A DNA stretch of 64,000 nt, taken from Sphingobacteriales bacterium (lineage in GTDB: Bacteria; Bacteroidota; Bacteroidia; Chitinophagales; UBA2359). Positions 47,701 through 56,714 of the stretch are shown piece after piece; within the stretch, counting starts at the first letter, position 1, and each line of letters starts with the position of its first letter. The stretch lies in NCBI GenBank assembly GCA_016706405.1, contig JADJJT010000003.1, positions 844,501 to 908,500 on the forward strand. The letters run 5' to 3'. A program made the position numbers and the translations under genes. The notes under the pieces are model-generated. The model saw nothing but the letters and a program-made list of their open reading frames with translations. It ran no database searches and had not been told where the DNA came from.

Positions 47701-48737
47701 ACATAACTCAAATAACCTGAGGCAAAAAAGCTAAAAATCACTAAACAAAACATTACCAATGGTTTTAACCATTTATGTATTGCCGTGTGCTTGGTTGTCC
47801 ATTTTATAAAATCCTCTCTATTGACATAAATGTACAAAGTTAAAATTGCAAATAATCCGGCCCAACAACACGCCAAATGTTTTTCTAATAATTTAGGTGA
47901 GAGTTGCGCAAACAAATTGAAATATTTCAAAAATATCCATCGAAACAGCAATACAAACATTAAACCCAAAGATAAAAACCCTAATAAAAATCCGCTGGCG
48001 TTTTTTATGTAATTTGAAATCCGCCAAATTACCAGCAACAAAACCAAAAACCCTAAAGTTACGATGGTCATCCACCACCAAGGCAGCGTTAAAGTGGCAG
48101 CTGTTTTTTCTGTCTCATTTAAATTTATTAATAAAAACTGCTTATCTATTTTAAGTGAAGCCCAAGCATTTGGCAGGTTTGCATTTAAGCTGTCGGCAGT
48201 AAATACAGAAAAACTAAACCCATTTATATTTGGTATCGTATTGTTTGTTTTATTTACTAAATACTGATTTGTTTTGAGATAATGATTTTGCAATAATAAG
48301 CCACCAAACAAAGTCGAGGGGGGTAAATCCGGATTAGGGTTTGCAATATCGCATCTAAATAATAAATAAAGACCATCGTTCAATAAGGTCAACATTTTTG
48401 GTTCCGGATTGCCATAAATAATGGCATCAGGTATTATTAAATGGCGGTTATTCCAATACGAAACGCCCTCGGCTGGGTAAACTAACAACGATAAATTGAC
48501 ATTTTTTAGCCTTTCGTTATCAGCTTCGGTAAAAGTACGGGTGGCTAATCGGCCAATAAGCGATGAGTCGGCGCAAATACCATTAAACAAAGATTCGGCA
48601 CGGTCGAAATAGTTACTTAACGACTGCGTAAGTTGGGCAGGTTCAATTTTTTTGTTTAGCCAAACTGTATAAATACCAGCCGCCCCTACCAACAAGCAGG
48701 TAGCAACAAGCAATAATACTATTTGATGCCTCAACAC
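44757..48737 (-). CDS. Large NtrY-like sensor histidine kinase
   Basis: A 1326 aa membrane kinase. The N-terminus is one helix (about 3-25) and an outer domain of about 200 residues. A block of about eight helices follows (225-480), then a second outer domain (about 500-740), another helix pair (about 740-820), an extended region with acidic low-complexity stretch (about 870-900), and a last helix (about 1010-1030). HAMP follows (ARSITNPINMIRDKLDQL). HisKA has the NtrY-type box QVAHEIKNPLTPMKLSIQHL with His near 1104; HATPase has the N box NNLIKNAIQAI, DNGVGIPEEQ and GMGIGLSMAK. No response regulator is adjacent. The start is GTG, since a stop lies just upstream; a TTG follows it. NtrY senses nitrogen or oxygen state elsewhere; the signal here is unknown. 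Confidence 0.88.
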   Translation of the reverse strand: MLRHQIVLLLVATCLLVGAAGIYTVWLNKKIEPAQLTQSLSNYFDRAESLFNGICADSSLIGRLATRTFTEADNERLKNVNLSLLVYPAEGVSYWNNRHLIIPDAIIYGNPEPKMLTLLNDGLYLLFRCDIANPNPDLPPSTLFGGLLLQNHYLKTNQYLVNKTNNTIPNINGFSFSVFTADSLNANLPNAWASLKIDKQFLLINLNETEKTAATLTLPWWWMTIVTLGFLVLLLVIWRISNYIKNASGFLLGFLSLGLMFVLLFRWIFLKYFNLFAQLSPKLLEKHLACCWAGLFAILTLYIYVNREDFIKWTTKHTAIHKWLKPLVMFCLVIFSFFASGYLSYVINKENIYFAQNLYGSFNVLVLLNFILLSLLIYSFALVTLWLLTMADGLKTTWHEKIIYTLIGGAFSFLLFFKYYSFVSLDYTFFGVTLAWLFLYVLSSPLFIQTKKPEMGIMRAIIFSSFISFFVTCVVWNNINYLENNNCEQFLSTVIREQDPLTESLFQSQAIKIIAEDNIIRNYFSNHFMLPRKELEDRIRKIYLNDYFNQYKINVYRIQNGINIDQQTEGQNLSYEEKLDKFAIPTQNTFLFQLINPKTGNYDYIAKLPVWGDEKMPEGEKLLGSLIIEMSKIQDAKSKVYPELLISDSLRNTKTADVYSYAIYRNGLLSTYDGSFPYEYKLSNQFLPITNNLNASSENKDNAHYINEKYYYNTLNYSHLITHQSASKTVIVTINQNVWLNFIVLFAYLFCGLGIFSMLHSFSSYLATTQPVAFKFSVFRDIISTINFRINTYLIGLLLLVLFVIGVFTLLYLFRNIENQHKTNLAKTRKDMVYALQRNIDNYNNETENPSSQQNDLISNAELQEENEEENFKDSTTDFLETESNYGNNTSLPQGLLNNPTALQRTLTELAAIHGHDINLYDTLGMLIQSSVPILFEEGLVSNRMQPEAYLEMKRNQRNQLTLNEKIGELNYLAAYLPIKNREGNAMAYAHLPYFEQNEALRTQKVNFFVAIVNFFVVLLVLSATIAIALARSITNPINMIRDKLDQLRLGQRNEKLIYNRKDEIGSLVDQYNRTIDLLEDSVQRLQDAERINAWQDFAKQVAHEIKNPLTPMKLSIQHLQKAIVEKRQDVNQLASRVTNTLIEQIDLLAHIASEFSSFAKMPAPINEKLNLNELLTTGLDVFEVNQTISLTKKLPDEPLTVYADRQQLLRVFNNLIKNAIQAIPNDRKGEVNILLETTENNEFALVSVNDNGVGIPEEQKEKVFLPNFTTKSSGMGIGLSMAKNMIQEAGGQIWLNSTMGIGSTFYVKLPLFKQGEPTQPKSSET

Positions 48738-48814
48738 GAATTAAAACCAGTTCTTTATATATACATTACTAAACTAATATTTGCTTGCAAACAAGCCAAA
48801 AATGGATTTGCTTT

Positions 48815-49468
48815 TTACCTTGTTTTTTGCGCATCGGCCAAAAACGCAGCCAAGCCTATATCGGTTAGCGGGTGTTTTAGCAGGCCTAAAATAGCACTTA
48901 AAGGGCAAGTTACGACATCTACCCCTAACTCGGCGCATTTTACAATATGCAAAGCACTGCGTATAGATGCTGCTAAAATTTGAGTATCAAAAGCATATTG
49001 GCTATAAATGGCTACCATCGATTCAATTAAATCCAAACCATCCCAATTGCTGTCGTCAATGCGGCCAATAAACGGCGAGACGTAGGTAGCACCTGCTTTG
49101 GCTGCTAAAATTGCCTGCCCCGCCGAGAATACTAAGGTGCAATTTGTTTTAATGCCTTGTTCGGTAAAATGCACCATCGCTTTAACACCGTCTTTAATCA
49201 TGGGTACTTTTACTACAATTTTGGGCGACAAGGCAGCTAATTGTTTTCCTTCGCGCACAATCCCATCAAAATTAGTAGCAATTACCTCGGCACTAATATC
49301 GCCCTCTACAATTTTGCAAATATCTAAGTAATGTTGCAAAATTTTATCTTCGCCTTTAATGCCTTCTTTGGCAATTAACGAGGGGTTGGTGGTAACACCA
49401 TCTAAAATACCCAACGAAGCAGCTTCGTGAATTTGGTCTAAATTGGCAGTATCAATAAAAAATTTCAT
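48815..49468 (-). CDS. Transaldolase/fructose-6-phosphate aldolase, short TalC type
   Basis: A 217 aa TIM-barrel enzyme of the small transaldolase subfamily, which exchanges a dihydroxyacetone unit in the pentose phosphate pathway. Seen: MKFFIDTANLDQIHEA, LGILDGVTTNPSLIAKEG, ISAEVIATNFDG, VVKVPMI (Schiff-base Lys), TNCTLVFSAGQAILAAKAGA, YVSPFIGRIDD, ILAASIRSALHI and GVDVVTCPLSAI. The ATG at 49468 is used rather than the TTG nine bases upstream because the conserved strand begins there. It sits 77 bp ahead of the kinase gene. The symbol is not given since tal and fsa cannot be separated by eye. Confidence 0.9.
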   Translation of the reverse strand: MKFFIDTANLDQIHEAASLGILDGVTTNPSLIAKEGIKGEDKILQHYLDICKIVEGDISAEVIATNFDGIVREGKQLAALSPKIVVKVPMIKDGVKAMVHFTEQGIKTNCTLVFSAGQAILAAKAGATYVSPFIGRIDDSNWDGLDLIESMVAIYSQYAFDTQILAASIRSALHIVKCAELGVDVVTCPLSAILGLLKHPLTDIGLAAFLADAQKTR

Positions 49469-49477
49469 AGGAAACAA

Positions 49478-49699
49478 GTTTATAATTAAGCCACAATATT
49501 AGCCAACTTTGCGCAATTATAAAAATTATTTATCTTTTGCTCTTTTCTATCCACAATAAAGGAATCGATTTTTTATAATGTTTATTTTCATATTAGTTTT
49601 TTATCCGGATAAGAAGACAAAATATTAACAAATAAATATGGTTTTGTCAAAAATTTAGCAATAAATAAGATTTAATGTAGTATTTTGCGTATGAATTGT
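49478..49699. other. AT-rich divergent intergenic region
   Basis: The 300 bp between the transaldolase and the anchor-L gene has one TCCGGA palindrome (49604) and the promoter listed next; no gene or repeat. Confidence 0.4.
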
Positions 49700-49707
49700 T
49701 ATATTTG
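49700..49707 (+). promoter_or_regulatory. Candidate -7 element (TATATTTG)
   Basis: TATATTTG fits TAnnTTTG, 75 bases before the ATG at 49783. It lies inside an upstream TTG-started extension, which argues against that extension being translated. Confidence 0.4.
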
Positions 49708-49782
49708 CCCGGAAATAGAATTTTAAACACAATTTCTTTATATCTGCTTATTATTGATTTTCTACGTCAAAAATTTATTAAT

Positions 49783-52307
49783 ATGAGAAATAATATACGT
49801 ATTTTAGGCTTTTTACTTTCGTTTTGCTTATGGCTGAATTTTACAAATATTTATGCCCAATTAGAAGTAACTCAGGAATCTGATGCCGAAAAATTAGCTA
49901 AAGCCTTTGTAGGTATTGGTCTTGAGGTTTCTAATGCCACACTTACCTGCCCCGAAGGAGGATCAGGTTTTTTTAACGGCGAGTTTACCAATTTAGGCAT
50001 TAACGAAGGTATTGCCCTTTGCTCGGGCACCATTGATGAAATGCCCGGACCTAATGACGAAAGTGGTGCAACCGGCATAAATACCTGTGTTGATGGCGAC
50101 CAGGATTTAAACGATATTATCATTGGTTTTACCACCAACGATGCCTGTATTTTGGAGTTTGACTTTATACCTTACTCCGAAAATTTGTCGTTTAATTACG
50201 TATTTGGCTCTGAAGAATATTTGGAGTATGTAGGAAGTAGTTTTAATGACGTTTTTGCCTTTTTTATCGAAGGGCCGGGCGTGCCGTTTCAAAATATTGC
50301 ACTTATTCCGGGCACCACCGTTCCTGTTTCCATTAATAATCTAAACGATGCCTCAAACTCTGAATATTATGTGGACAATGGCAGTGGCTTCCCTGTTGAC
50401 CCCAACTCGACAGTGCAATACGATGGCTTGACTGTGCAATTACAAGCTAAAATTAAAGTAACCCCCTGCGAAACCTACCACCTGAAATTAGCTATTGCCG
50501 ATGCTGGCGACTGTGTACTCGACTCGGGTGTGTTTTTAGAGGCTGTAGTTTAAATACCGACTTTGTAGAAGTGCTAGCCTCCACCGTTTCAACTACTACC
50601 ACCGATTTTGATAATATGGTAGAAGGTTGCGTGGACGGAAAGGTTAAATTTGTTGCCAATAATCCGGTTGAAGAGGATTTAGTACTGAGCTTTGAAATTG
50701 CCGGAACTGCTACCGAAGGCGAAGACTACGTTTCTTTTCCTAAAACTATTACCATACCAGCCGGACAACAAGAGGTTGAGTTTATAATTGATGGCATTGA
50801 AGACGGTTTGGCCGAAGGTGCTGAAAGTATTGTCATTAATTTCAACCTGCCACTTGGCTGCGATACCAGTTTTTTTCAAACTGCCACCTTAAATATTGAA
50901 GACTTAGTGCCTTTAACAGCCAGTGCCGACCAAACGCTTATTGAACCCGGCACCATTGTTACCCTTAGTGCAACGGGAGGCAGCGGCCAATACAAATGGA
51001 TGCCTTCGGTAGGTTTAGGCACGCCCAACGAGGCCACTACCACCGCCATACCTTTGGCCACCACTACTTATACCGTACAAAGTATTGTCGGCTCGTGCAT
51101 ACTCGAAAAAGAGGTTACCATTTTTATTCAGGCCTGCAGCCCCGAAACCGACCCTGTTGTTGGCACTGTTTCGCTTAACGAAACCCATGCCTGCGCCGGC
51201 GATATTGTTGCCGCCACCACCAATGGCACGCTTTTACAAGCCGAAGATGCCCTTGCCTTTTACCTGCACAATAACCCCGACAGCGATTTTAATGCCCCCG
51301 GTTTTACCTTATACGATTCGAACTTATCCGGAAATTTTGCCAACGACGGCAGCTATCCGTACAATACTACCCTATATATTACGGCCATAGCCGCCGACTC
51401 GCTATCCAATGGCTACCCCGATTTAGCCGACCAATGTATTTCAATTAGTCCTGCCGCACCTATTGTATTTCTTCAACCCATAGAACCTGTTATTAATGCA
51501 TACTGCGATTATTCAATAGGTCTTTACACTGTTGTTGCTTCGTTTAAAGGTGGCTATCCCCAATACGACAATACCAGCACCTACGAGGTAGCGGGTAATG
51601 CCACTACAATTTTAGCCTACCAAGAAACGGTAGAACTTAGTTTTCAAGAGGCCGAAACGTTTTTATGGGGTTTAACGGCCACCGATGTTATGGGCTGCCA
51701 GGGCGCTTATAGCGAAGAAGTACTATGTATTAAAACACCACTTGACCTCCTTACCTTTAGTGGCAAACCCCTGCAAAATGGCAACCAGCTTGATTGGGCA
51801 ACTGCCACCGAGCAAAATATAGATTTTTACACGCTTAAAAGCAGTGCCAACAGCAAGAACAAGTTTGAAACTATAGCACAAATTGAGGCCAAAGACAATA
51901 CCACCACAAACCAAAACGACTACCAGTTTATTGATATCGATGCTAAAGCACTTAACGCCACCACCACCTATTACCAACTATTTAGCACCGATGCCCTTAG
52001 TGGTCAAACGCAGTTATTGGCTACGGCAAGTATTAACCGCCAGCAACAACAAGTAGGCAACACCTTAAAAATTGCCGCCATTACCCCTTTAACCGATGGC
52101 AGCAACCAACTACTGTTTAACCAAGCCACCTCACAAGCCACTCAACTAAGTGTTTACGATGTAAGCGCACGTCAGGTAGTAAATCAAACCTTGGCGCAAG
52201 GCATTACCACTGCTAATTTTACCCTGCCAAACGCTGGTAGCAGTGGTGTTTACTTTGTAACTGTTACCAATGGCCAGCAAACCGATACAAAACGATTTGT
52301 AAGGTAA
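49783..52307 (+). pseudogene. Choice-of-anchor-L / Calx-beta T9SS type A protein with one frameshift
   Basis: From ATG 49783 there is a signal peptide (RNNIRILGFLLSFCLWLNF, cut before QLEV). A choice-of-anchor-L domain follows (residues 30-255): L-A-K-A-F-V-G-I-G-L-E-V-S-N-A-T-L, FFNGEFTNLGINEGIALCSG, FVFGSEEY-like Y-V-F-G-S-E-E-Y, and FNDVFAFFIEGPG. At about 50545 one G appears to be missing (GCTG-TAG for GCTGGTAG), giving an early TAA at 50551; restoring it opens the frame to 52307 (841 aa). After it come a Calx-beta-like domain (TITIPAGQQEVEFIIDGIED), PKD-like parts and a type A sorting domain (VYDVSARQVVNQTL, SGVYFVTVTNGQQTDTKRFV). It should be a secreted adhesin-like protein. Confidence 0.8.
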
Positions 52308-52368
52308 ACAAACAGTTTTATTTGATGAGATTGCTGATAAAACTAAAAACCAATTAGCAGTCGCAAGA

Positions 52369-52416
52369 AAAAAAATCCGGATGAACGATATAAATTTTGT
52401 GCATCCGGATTTTTTT
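52369..52416. terminator. Bidirectional terminator between the anchor-L gene and mutL
   Basis: A 15 bp stem (52369-52383 with 52402-52416), built from A-run + ATCCGGATG and CATCCGGAT + T-run, loop of 18. The A/T flanks give a U-tract in both directions, which suits the two convergent genes. Confidence 0.8.
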
Positions 52417-52458
52417 AATTTATTTATGTCTTACTTATATTATTCTGTTATCACCCGT

Positions 52459-54471
52459 TTATTTTAAAAACAATTTATCTAAATCGGCAAAATGCCAGGT
52501 AATAAAGGTGTATTTACCCATTGGCGAATATTGTGGTTCGTTGCAGGCAAACAACAAATCAATTAAGTGCTGCATTTCTGCAGGGGCTAATTTTTGACCT
52601 TGTTTTATGCTTTTATTGCGTGCTAAGGCCATTGCCAATTTTTCGCGCTGGGGCAAATTAGATAAAGTTTGTTGCTGTTTAAACTGTTCAATAAGTTGTT
52701 CAAAGTGAGGTGTATTGTCGGTAACAAGTTGCGCGACCAAATCAGATGGGACACCATTTACGGCAAAACTGTTGTTTGATAGTTGCGTTATGTTATAACC
52801 TAAATGGCTAAGCATGGGTAATAATCCGGCCATAAGTGTGGCATCGGCGGGGTTTAAATTTATAGTTTCGGGAAAAAGTAGTTGTTGCGAAGCGCCGGCG
52901 GCATCGTGCAAGTGTTGATTAAATCGCTCGTACAAAACACGTTCGTGGGCAGCTTGTTGGTCTATTAACAACATTCCTGATTTTATTGCAACCAATATAT
53001 ATTTATTATGTATTTGTACGGGTAATGGTTTGTCGGTATAATTTAGGTCAAGTTGGGGCCGTAATGCAGTGTTATAGCCTTCGCTTTGCAATAAAATTGT
53101 TTGAGTTGTATTTAATGAGGACGGATTGTTTGGCCGTAGTTGTTGATGGATGTTATCGTTATTAATTGCCTCATTTTCATCCGGATAATTAGCTTGTTTA
53201 CTAAGGTTATCGAAATCGGGCTCGACATCATTATTGGTTTTAAATGCATCTTGCCAATTTTTCGGAACTTTATTTTTTTGATAATTTGATTGTGGATATT
53301 TTGAGGGGATACTAATTATATGAGGCAACGATGTTTGGCTGTTTTCTTCCTCTGTATCGTTTTTATCATATTCATCCTTATTAGGTTTTTGCTGTTGCTG
53401 AGTTATTGGTTTGGGTGAGAAAGTGCCAAAGGGCATATTTACGTCTGATTCAAAATCAAGAGTTGGTGTTAGGCTATGTACGCCTAAAGCACGCCGAACG
53501 GCTGCATTTAAAACACTATATACCATGCGCTCATCGTCAAATTTTATTTCTTGTTTGGTGGGGTGGACATTTACATCTATTTTAGCGGGGTCTATATCAA
53601 TAAATATAAACCAAGCCGGAATAGCCTTTGAGGGCAATAGTTTTTCGTAGGCATTTTGGACCGCGTGGTTTAGGTAGTAACTTTTTACAAAACGGCTATT
53701 GACAAAAAAGAATTGTTCGCCGCGTGTTTTACGTGCAAATTCTGGCTTACCAACAAAGCCAAAAATCCGGATGTGGTCGGTAGTTTCTTCAAGTGGTACT
53801 ATTCGCTCGTTAAAACCATTCCCCATAAGTGCAACAATGCGTTTTCGCAAATTGCCAGTTGTTAGGTGAAAAACCTCAGCAGGGCCGTCGTAAAGTGCAA
53901 AGTGCAGGTCGGGGCGGGTAAGTGCTACTCGTTGAAATTCGTCTATAATATGTGCTTTTTCTACCGTATTATTTTTTAAAAAATGTTTACGGGCTGGTAC
54001 CGAGAAAAACAAATTTTTTACGGCAATACTTGTTCCAGGTGGGCATTGGCAAGGCTCTTGTATTAATATTTTGCTGTCTTCAACTACAATTCGTGTACCT
54101 AAGTCGGCATTATGTTGGCGGGTTTTAAGTTCAACGTGGGCAACGGCGGCTATTGAGGCTAAGGCTTCGCCTCTAAACCCAAGTGTACGCAAAGCAAATA
54201 AATCGTTGACGGTATTTATTTTTGAGGTGGCGTGTCGTTCAAAGCACATCCGTGCATCCGTTTCGCTCATACCTTTGCCGTTGTCGTTCACCATTATAAG
54301 GGTTTTTCCGGCATCGCGCAGATACAGTTTAATTTCGGTAGCGCCGGCATCTATACTGTTTTCGAGCAGTTCTTTTACCACCGATGAAGGTCGTTGTACT
54401 ACTTCGCCGGCGGCAATTTGGTTGGCTAAGGCATCGGGCAGCAGCTTAATAATATCAGTGGTATTTGACAT
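52459..54471 (-). CDS. mutL: DNA mismatch repair protein MutL
   Basis: A 670 aa GHKL ATPase of mismatch repair. N-terminal motifs: IAAGEVVQRPSSVVKELLEN, SIDAGATEI, MVNDNGKGMSE, RHATSKI, LGFRGEALASIA and PPGTSIAVKNLFFSVPARKHF. A variable, polar linker (about 340-470) is followed by the dimerisation domain with GMLLIDQQAAHERVLYERF. In endonuclease-type MutL this reads DQHA-x2-E-x4-E; here Gln replaces His while both Glu are kept, so nuclease activity is open. No mutH is present. An ATP-site serine/aspartate set is intact. Confidence 0.96.
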   Translation of the reverse strand: MSNTTDIIKLLPDALANQIAAGEVVQRPSSVVKELLENSIDAGATEIKLYLRDAGKTLIMVNDNGKGMSETDARMCFERHATSKINTVNDLFALRTLGFRGEALASIAAVAHVELKTRQHNADLGTRIVVEDSKILIQEPCQCPPGTSIAVKNLFFSVPARKHFLKNNTVEKAHIIDEFQRVALTRPDLHFALYDGPAEVFHLTTGNLRKRIVALMGNGFNERIVPLEETTDHIRIFGFVGKPEFARKTRGEQFFFVNSRFVKSYYLNHAVQNAYEKLLPSKAIPAWFIFIDIDPAKIDVNVHPTKQEIKFDDERMVYSVLNAAVRRALGVHSLTPTLDFESDVNMPFGTFSPKPITQQQQKPNKDEYDKNDTEEENSQTSLPHIISIPSKYPQSNYQKNKVPKNWQDAFKTNNDVEPDFDNLSKQANYPDENEAINNDNIHQQLRPNNPSSLNTTQTILLQSEGYNTALRPQLDLNYTDKPLPVQIHNKYILVAIKSGMLLIDQQAAHERVLYERFNQHLHDAAGASQQLLFPETINLNPADATLMAGLLPMLSHLGYNITQLSNNSFAVNGVPSDLVAQLVTDNTPHFEQLIEQFKQQQTLSNLPQREKLAMALARNKSIKQGQKLAPAEMQHLIDLLFACNEPQYSPMGKYTFITWHFADLDKLFLK

Positions 54472-54519
54472 GGGAAGGCAGACGGCAGCTATTTTTGCAA
54501 ATTAGTACTATTTTACTTA

Positions 54520-54527
54520 CAAAGGTA
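54520..54527 (-). promoter_or_regulatory. Candidate -7 element (TACCTTTG) for mutL
   Basis: TACCTTTG on the minus strand, 48 bases before the mutL ATG. Confidence 0.4.
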
Positions 54528-54606
54528 AAACTTATAAGCATAGCAGGGAGTGTTGTGGGTAAATTATCAGTTTGATGTAAATTTTGGTCGTTTGACCAAT
54601 TCACAG

Positions 54607-54647
54607 ACCAAACCCAAGCATCCTTAATTAAGATGCTTGGGTTTGGT
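54607..54647 (-). terminator. Long perfect hairpin downstream of pntB
   Basis: A 16 bp stem ACCAAACCCAAGCATC (54607-54622) with its complement (54632-54647), loop of 9. It lies between the pntB stop and the mutL promoter. There is no T-run in the minus direction, so termination is likely but not certain. Confidence 0.6.
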
Positions 54648-54687
54648 ATTTCATATCCGGAAGAAGAATAGAGTCCCCCTCAAAAAT

Positions 54688-56079
54688 TTACAAATTTTTC
54701 ACCTCGCTAACCAAGCCTTCGAGTGTTTTTTTAGCATCGCCAAACAACATACGTGTTTTAGGTTTAAAAAACAACTCGTTTTCAATTCCAGCATAACCTT
54801 TGCCCATACTGCGTTTCATTACAATAATATTTTGGGCTTTTTCGGCTTGGATGATGGGCATACCATAAATTGGGCTTGAGGGGTCGGTTTCGGCGGCGGG
54901 GTTTACCACATCGTTTGCGCCTATTATAATTACTACAGTGGTATTTGGCATTTGGTCGTTTACATCTTCCATTTCTAACAGTTTAGGGTATGGAACATCG
55001 GCTTCGGCCAAAAGTACGTTCATGTGCCCGGGCATACGACCTGCTACGGGGTGGATGCCATAAAACACGTCAACGCCTTTTTCTTCGAGGGCTTTTTCAA
55101 AACTGTGGCAAATATGTTGGGCTTGTGCTACGGCAAGGCCATATCCGGGTACAATACACACTTTTGAAGCATAGGTGCATAAAATTGCTGTATCGGTTAA
55201 GGTAATTTCTTTTACCACTTGGTCGCCGGCAGCTTTAGTACCGGCAGCACCGCTACTACCAAACGAGCCTATAATTACGTTTAACAACGAGCGGTTCATG
55301 GCTTTGCACATTAAAATAGTTAAAATAGTACCAGCCGAACCAACTAAAATGCCACCCGTTAGCATTACATTATTATCATATAAAAAGCCGCCAAACGCTG
55401 CGGCAACGCCTGTAAACGAGTTAAGCAGCGATATTACTACTGGCATATCGGCACCGCCAATAGGCATTACAAACAATACACCGTACAATAACGATATACC
55501 TAACAACAACCATATAATATTAGTACCTAACAAAGCGGGGTTAAAGATACCTACAACTATTAAGGCTAAAATAGCTAATAAAAGGATGTTGTTGAGGTAA
55601 GTGAGTGCTTTGGCACTAATATCTTTAATTTTTTCATCTAATTTGCCATAGGCTACCATACTGCCACTAAACGAAACGCTGCCAATGGCTAATCCGGGCA
55701 AAACTACTGCGGCAAAACCCGGGGTTATGTTTCCACCATTCAAATTATATTCAATTATTGAAATAATAGCTGCGCAAGCACCACCCATACCATTAAAAAA
55801 CGACACCATTTGGGGCATGGCGGTCATTTTTACTTTCATAGCCATTAAATAGCCAAGGACCGTTCCTATACCCATGGCAACAATAATTAACGGCAAATTG
55901 TGCACCATACCGCCATCTTTTCCGCCAAAAAACAAAGTGGCTATAATAGCTAAACCCATTCCTATGGCAGCAAAGATATTGCCTTTACGTGCCGAATCAG
56001 GGCTACTAAGCATTTTCAAGCCCACAATAAAAGATATAGAACCAATTAAATAGGATATTTCAAGTAAAAAAGCGTTCAT
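54688..56079 (-). CDS. pntB: NAD(P) transhydrogenase beta subunit
   Basis: A 463 aa inner-membrane protein. About nine helices (1-265) form part of the proton channel. The soluble NADP(H)-binding domain III follows, with VPGYGLAVAQAQHICHSFEK, GIHPVAGRMPGHMNVLLAEA, VPYPKLLEMEDVN, VIIGANDVVNPAA, and KRSMGKGYAGIENELFF, all diagnostic. With PntAa and PntAb it moves hydride between NADH and NADP+ using the proton gradient, making NADPH. The order pntAa-pntAb-pntB with 151 and 163 bp gaps suggests a gene cluster, with a further promoter element before pntB. Confidence 0.96.
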   Translation of the reverse strand: MNAFLLEISYLIGSISFIVGLKMLSSPDSARKGNIFAAIGMGLAIIATLFFGGKDGGMVHNLPLIIVAMGIGTVLGYLMAMKVKMTAMPQMVSFFNGMGGACAAIISIIEYNLNGGNITPGFAAVVLPGLAIGSVSFSGSMVAYGKLDEKIKDISAKALTYLNNILLLAILALIVVGIFNPALLGTNIIWLLLGISLLYGVLFVMPIGGADMPVVISLLNSFTGVAAAFGGFLYDNNVMLTGGILVGSAGTILTILMCKAMNRSLLNVIIGSFGSSGAAGTKAAGDQVVKEITLTDTAILCTYASKVCIVPGYGLAVAQAQHICHSFEKALEEKGVDVFYGIHPVAGRMPGHMNVLLAEADVPYPKLLEMEDVNDQMPNTTVVIIIGANDVVNPAAETDPSSPIYGMPIIQAEKAQNIIVMKRSMGKGYAGIENELFFKPKTRMLFGDAKKTLEGLVSEVKNL

Positions 56080-56108
56080 AAAGTACTAAAAATGAAGATA
56101 GTGGTTTG

Positions 56109-56116
56109 CAAAGGTA
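56109..56116 (-). promoter_or_regulatory. Candidate -7 element (TACCTTTG) before pntB
   Basis: TACCTTTG on the minus strand, 29 bases before the pntB ATG, suggesting its own start of transcription inside the pnt cluster. Confidence 0.4.
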
Positions 56117-56242
56117 AAACAACGGGCAAGCGAGAAAGTAATTTTTATTTATATTTTATTTAATTTTCATTATCCGGATAGTTTTTTACCTTCAATATTC
56201 CATTATTCAATTCAATTTACTCCGGATATTTCAAGTATAATA

Positions 56243-56563
56243 TTATTTTTTAACGGCAGGTTTACGTTTAAACATTTCGAGCATTCGATTGGTAACTACA
56301 AATCCACCAACCACGTTTAAAGTGCCAAGTATAACCCCAACAAAGCCCAAAATAAGCGCTAAATAGTTATTGGGGTCGGCGTGACCCATTACCAAAATTG
56401 CCCCTACTATTACAACACCATGTATGGCATTAGCCCCAGACATTAGTGGGGTGTGTAATACGGCTGGAACGTTGGCAATTACCTCAATACCCAGAAAAAT
56501 TGATAATATTAGAACGTAAACAAATTCTTTATTTTGGATGAAAATTTCAATGATGGGTTGCAT
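56243..56563 (-). CDS. NAD(P) transhydrogenase alpha subunit, membrane part
   Basis: A 106 aa inner-membrane protein with three hydrophobic helices: FVYVLILSIFLGIEVIANVP, then G-V-V-I-V-G-A-I-L-V-M and Y-L-A-L-I-L-G-F-V-G-V-I-L-G-T-L. It corresponds to the membrane end of the one-piece E. coli PntA and is called PntAb (PntA-2) in bacteria with a split alpha subunit. VLHTPLMSGANAIHGVVIVG is the family signature. It lies between pntAa and pntB and forms the proton channel with PntB. Confidence 0.92.
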   Translation of the reverse strand: MQPIIEIFIQNKEFVYVLILSIFLGIEVIANVPAVLHTPLMSGANAIHGVVIVGAILVMGHADPNNYLALILGFVGVILGTLNVVGGFVVTNRMLEMFKRKPAVKK

Positions 56564-56611
56564 ATATTTGGTTGTTATGTTGTTAGTTAGTTGTTGGTTT
56601 TTGGCTGGTGA

Positions 56612-56709
56612 CTATTGGCTATTGGCTATTGGCTATTGGCTATTGGCTATTGGCTGATGGCTATTGGCTGATGGCTATTGGCTGATGGCTATTGGCTGAT
56701 GGCTATTGG
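56612..56709. repeat. Tandem heptanucleotide repeat, 14 x 7 bp (CTATTGG / CTGATGG)
   Basis: Fourteen heptamers in perfect register (98 bp): six CTATTGG, then CTGATGG and CTATTGG alternating four times. It lies in the 151 bp gap between the pntAa stop (56715) and the pntAb start (56563), and so probably in their shared transcript. The two variants differ at two positions and form a secondary 14 bp period. Confidence 0.95.
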
Positions 56710-56714
56710 TAAGT

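Noticed and set aside
56612..56709. CRISPR or iteron-type origin
   Set aside because: Uninterrupted 7-mers without spacers, inside a metabolic gene cluster, with no replication gene beside it.
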